The notes below the pieces were generated by a model. That model did not search any database, was not told the DNA's origin, and saw only the letters and a list, made by a program, of their open reading frames with translations. A DNA stretch of 17,076 nt from Clostridiaceae bacterium. GTDB taxonomy: Bacteria; Bacillota; Clostridia; Oscillospirales; QAMX01. Shown piece by piece: positions 15,517 to 17,076 of the stretch. Where the stretch lies: the NCBI GenBank assembly GCA_016297585.1, contig JAEDGJ010000036.1, positions 1 to 17,076 on the forward strand. The letters run 5' to 3'. The first letter of the stretch is position 1. Each line of letters starts with the position of its first letter. The position numbers and the translations under genes were made by a program.

Positions 15517-16626
15517 ATGCCGGACATCACCCGGATCGACCCCAATTTCCGCGCGGAGAGCATCCCGTTTGACGACATCGTCTGGTATGACGCGATGGAT
15601 CCCCGTTTTTCGCTCCACGGTCTCTGCGATCCCCGCGGTACGGGGCGCTATGCCCGGCTGCCGCTCTCCTTTGAGACCGACGGCCGCGTCAACGAGGGCG
15701 TGCGGACGCTGATGTTCCACACCGCGGGCGCACGCATCCGCTTCGCGACCGATTCGCCCTATGTCGCCGCCGCCGTCGAGCTGCCGGACGTCGGGCATAT
15801 GCCCCATATGCCGCTGACCGGCTCGTCGGGCACGGATCTCTATTTTTCGCCCGAAGGCAGCTCTGTCATGGTCTTCGGCCGGGCGATCTTCCCCGCCGTC
15901 GAAAACGGACAGCCCACGCGCTCCTTCTCCGGCTATGCAACCAAACCCTTCCCCGGCACGGCGGAAATCACCCTCCACCTGCCGCTCTACAACGCCGTTT
16001 CGCGCGTCTATATCGGGCTTGCCCGCGGCGCCGGGATCCGTGCGCCCCGTGCCTTCTCCGTCGAAAAGCCCGTCCTCTTCTACGGCTCTTCGATCACGCA
16101 GGGCGGATGCGCGTCGCGTCCCGGCAACAACTATATGAACCATGTCTGCCGCTGGCTCGACGCCGACTTCATCAACCTCGGCTTCTCGGGCAGCGCCAAG
16201 GGCGAGCTGTGCGTCGCGGACTACATCGCCTCCCTCGACCTTTCGGCGTTCGTGATGGACTATGACCACAACGCGCCCACGGCGGACTATCTCGCCCAGA
16301 CGCATTATCCCTTCTACCGGCGTGTCCGCGAGGCGCGTCCGGAGCTGCCCATCGTGCTCATCAGCGCGCCCTGTCCCCTTCCCGCCGGTATTTCGGACGG
16401 CGCCTTCCAGTTTGCCCGCCGCCGCGACGTGATCCTGAACACCTATCTGCGCGGCGTCGAAGCGGGCGACCGGCATCTGTTTTTCCTGGACGGCACGACG
16501 CTCTACGGCGGACGCGACATCGACGCGTCGACCGTGGACGGCTGCCACCCCAACGATCTTGGATTTTATCGCTTCGCGCAGGCCGTATATCCCGTCCTGC
16601 AGAAAGCTCTGGAGGTAACATTATGA
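15517..16626 (+). CDS. SGNH/GDSL-type hydrolase with N-terminal beta-sandwich domain
   Basis: This 369-residue protein probably removes ester groups, for example acetyl groups, from a carbohydrate or similar substrate. Residues about 20-178 look like a beta-rich accessory domain. The hydrolase domain follows: block I PVLFYGSSITQG (185-196, nucleophile S192), the block II glycine in NLGFSGSAKGE (220-230), N252 in DYDHNAP, and the final Asp-x-x-His pair D341 and H344 in DGCHPND. All four SGNH residues are present. There is no signal peptide, so it acts inside the cell unless exported by another route. The start has an AGAGAGGGA site. The stop overlaps the next start in ATGA (16623-16626). The substrate is not readable, and carbohydrate esterase is the best guess given galE and the nucleotidyltransferase. 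Confidence 0.85.
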   Translation: MPDITRIDPNFRAESIPFDDIVWYDAMDPRFSLHGLCDPRGTGRYARLPLSFETDGRVNEGVRTLMFHTAGARIRFATDSPYVAAAVELPDVGHMPHMPLTGSSGTDLYFSPEGSSVMVFGRAIFPAVENGQPTRSFSGYATKPFPGTAEITLHLPLYNAVSRVYIGLARGAGIRAPRAFSVEKPVLFYGSSITQGGCASRPGNNYMNHVCRWLDADFINLGFSGSAKGELCVADYIASLDLSAFVMDYDHNAPTADYLAQTHYPFYRRVREARPELPIVLISAPCPLPAGISDGAFQFARRRDVILNTYLRGVEAGDRHLFFLDGTTLYGGRDIDASTVDGCHPNDLGFYRFAQAVYPVLQKALEVTL

Positions 16627-17076
16627 ATCAGCCCATTCTCGTCGTCATGGCCGCAGGTCTCGGTTCCCGCTACGGCGGCTTAAAGCAGATCGACCCCGTC
16701 GGCCCCCACGGCCAGCTCATCATCGACTACTCGGTCTACGATGCGGTCAAGGCAGGCTTCAAGAAGGTCGTCTTCATCATCAAGGAAGAAAACCACGCGG
16801 TATTCGAGGAGACCATCGGCTCCCGCGTCCGCGGCGCGATCGACGTGCAGTACGTCTTCCAGGCTGCGGACGACATTCCCGCGGGCTGCGTGATCCCCGA
16901 AGGCCGCGTCAAGCCCTGGGGCACCGGACACGCGGTCTGGGCGGCGCGCAAGGTGCTCGATCAGCCCTTCGCCGTCATCAATGCCGACGATTTCTACGGC
17001 TTCGGCGCGTTCCGCGCACTGTATAACTACCTCGCGGACGTCGATCCCGCCGGTACGGACTTCATGCTCGCGGGCT
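16623..17076 (+). CDS. Sugar-phosphate nucleotidyltransferase, N-terminal part (3' end outside window)
   Basis: The frame runs open from the ATG at 16623 to the window end, giving 151 visible residues. The start overlaps the SGNH gene stop and has GGAGG (16611-16615) seven bases upstream. The nucleotide-binding loop reads VVMAAGLGSRYGGLKQ (7-22). PWGTGHAVWAA (98-108) and VINADDFYG (118-126), with the metal-binding Asp122, are typical of the NDP-sugar pyrophosphorylase superfamily. It would join a sugar 1-phosphate to a nucleoside triphosphate. Together with galE it suggests UDP-hexose formation, but the particular sugar and nucleotide are not readable. What lies downstream, perhaps a sugar kinase, is unseen. 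Confidence 0.87.
   Translation, partial: MNQPILVVMAAGLGSRYGGLKQIDPVGPHGQLIIDYSVYDAVKAGFKKVVFIIKEENHAVFEETIGSRVRGAIDVQYVFQAADDIPAGCVIPEGRVKPWGTGHAVWAARKVLDQPFAVINADDFYGFGAFRALYNYLADVDPAGTDFMLAG

Noticed and set aside
15334..16548. 404-codon minus-strand frame opposite galE and the SGNH gene
   Set aside because: It crosses two real genes and has an Arg/Asp/Val-rich shadow composition with no motifs.

Overview
The window looks like ordinary chromosome from a high-GC, low-complexity-free member of the Bacillota, probably a clostridial gut anaerobe (inference). The reasons are strong GGAGG ribosome sites, housekeeping promoters of the TTGACA/TATAAT type with 17-base spacers, TTG and GTG starts, a KdpDE-like pair, a CarD-type regulator next to ispD/ispF, and a potassium-dependent-type membrane pyrophosphatase. 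GC content looks to be above 60% by eye. I see no tRNA, rRNA, CRISPR array, insertion sequence or phage gene. There are 17 protein genes, two of them cut by the window edges. One (3276-3434) is a 52-residue membrane microprotein.

Layout. 1-1162 (+): the end of a PiT phosphate transporter and its DUF47/PhoU-like partner, closed by a hairpin terminator. 1228-3011 (-): a KdpE-like response regulator and a shortened KdpD-like kinase, with no kdpFABC in view. Divergent from these, 3276-5638 (+): the microprotein followed by a divergent membrane pyrophosphatase (hppA). A 15-bp bidirectional terminator separates hppA from a convergent minus-strand block, 5717-8961. That block reads queG-like, then a uroporphyrinogen-decarboxylase-fold protein, then a degenerate ROK regulator with its own near-consensus promoter. 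9036-9935 (+) is a DMT-family exporter. Its 3' end overlaps the convergent 9881-10759 (-) gene, a stand-alone E2-type acyltransferase-fold protein in which the catalytic His is replaced by Glu. 11022-11759 (+) is an endonuclease/exonuclease/phosphatase-fold enzyme.

11920-14381 (+) is a tight operon: carD-like regulator, ispD, ispF and an arylamine N-acetyltransferase. It combines two steps of the MEP isoprenoid pathway with a translationally coupled acetyltransferase. 14472-17076 (+) is a sugar-nucleotide operon with its own promoter: galE, an SGNH hydrolase, and a sugar-phosphate nucleotidyltransferase that runs off the right edge.

How it fits together. The left half concerns phosphate, pyrophosphate and ion homeostasis: a phosphate carrier, a K+-type two-component system, and an ion pump driven by pyrophosphate. 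The right half is biosynthetic and cell-envelope related. The points most worth following are the microprotein plus unusual pyrophosphatase beside a KdpDE-like pair, the E2-fold protein lacking its catalytic His, the degenerate ROK regulator with a leader hairpin, and two promoter palindromes. No defence system, mobile element or other clearly new multi-gene system is visible.
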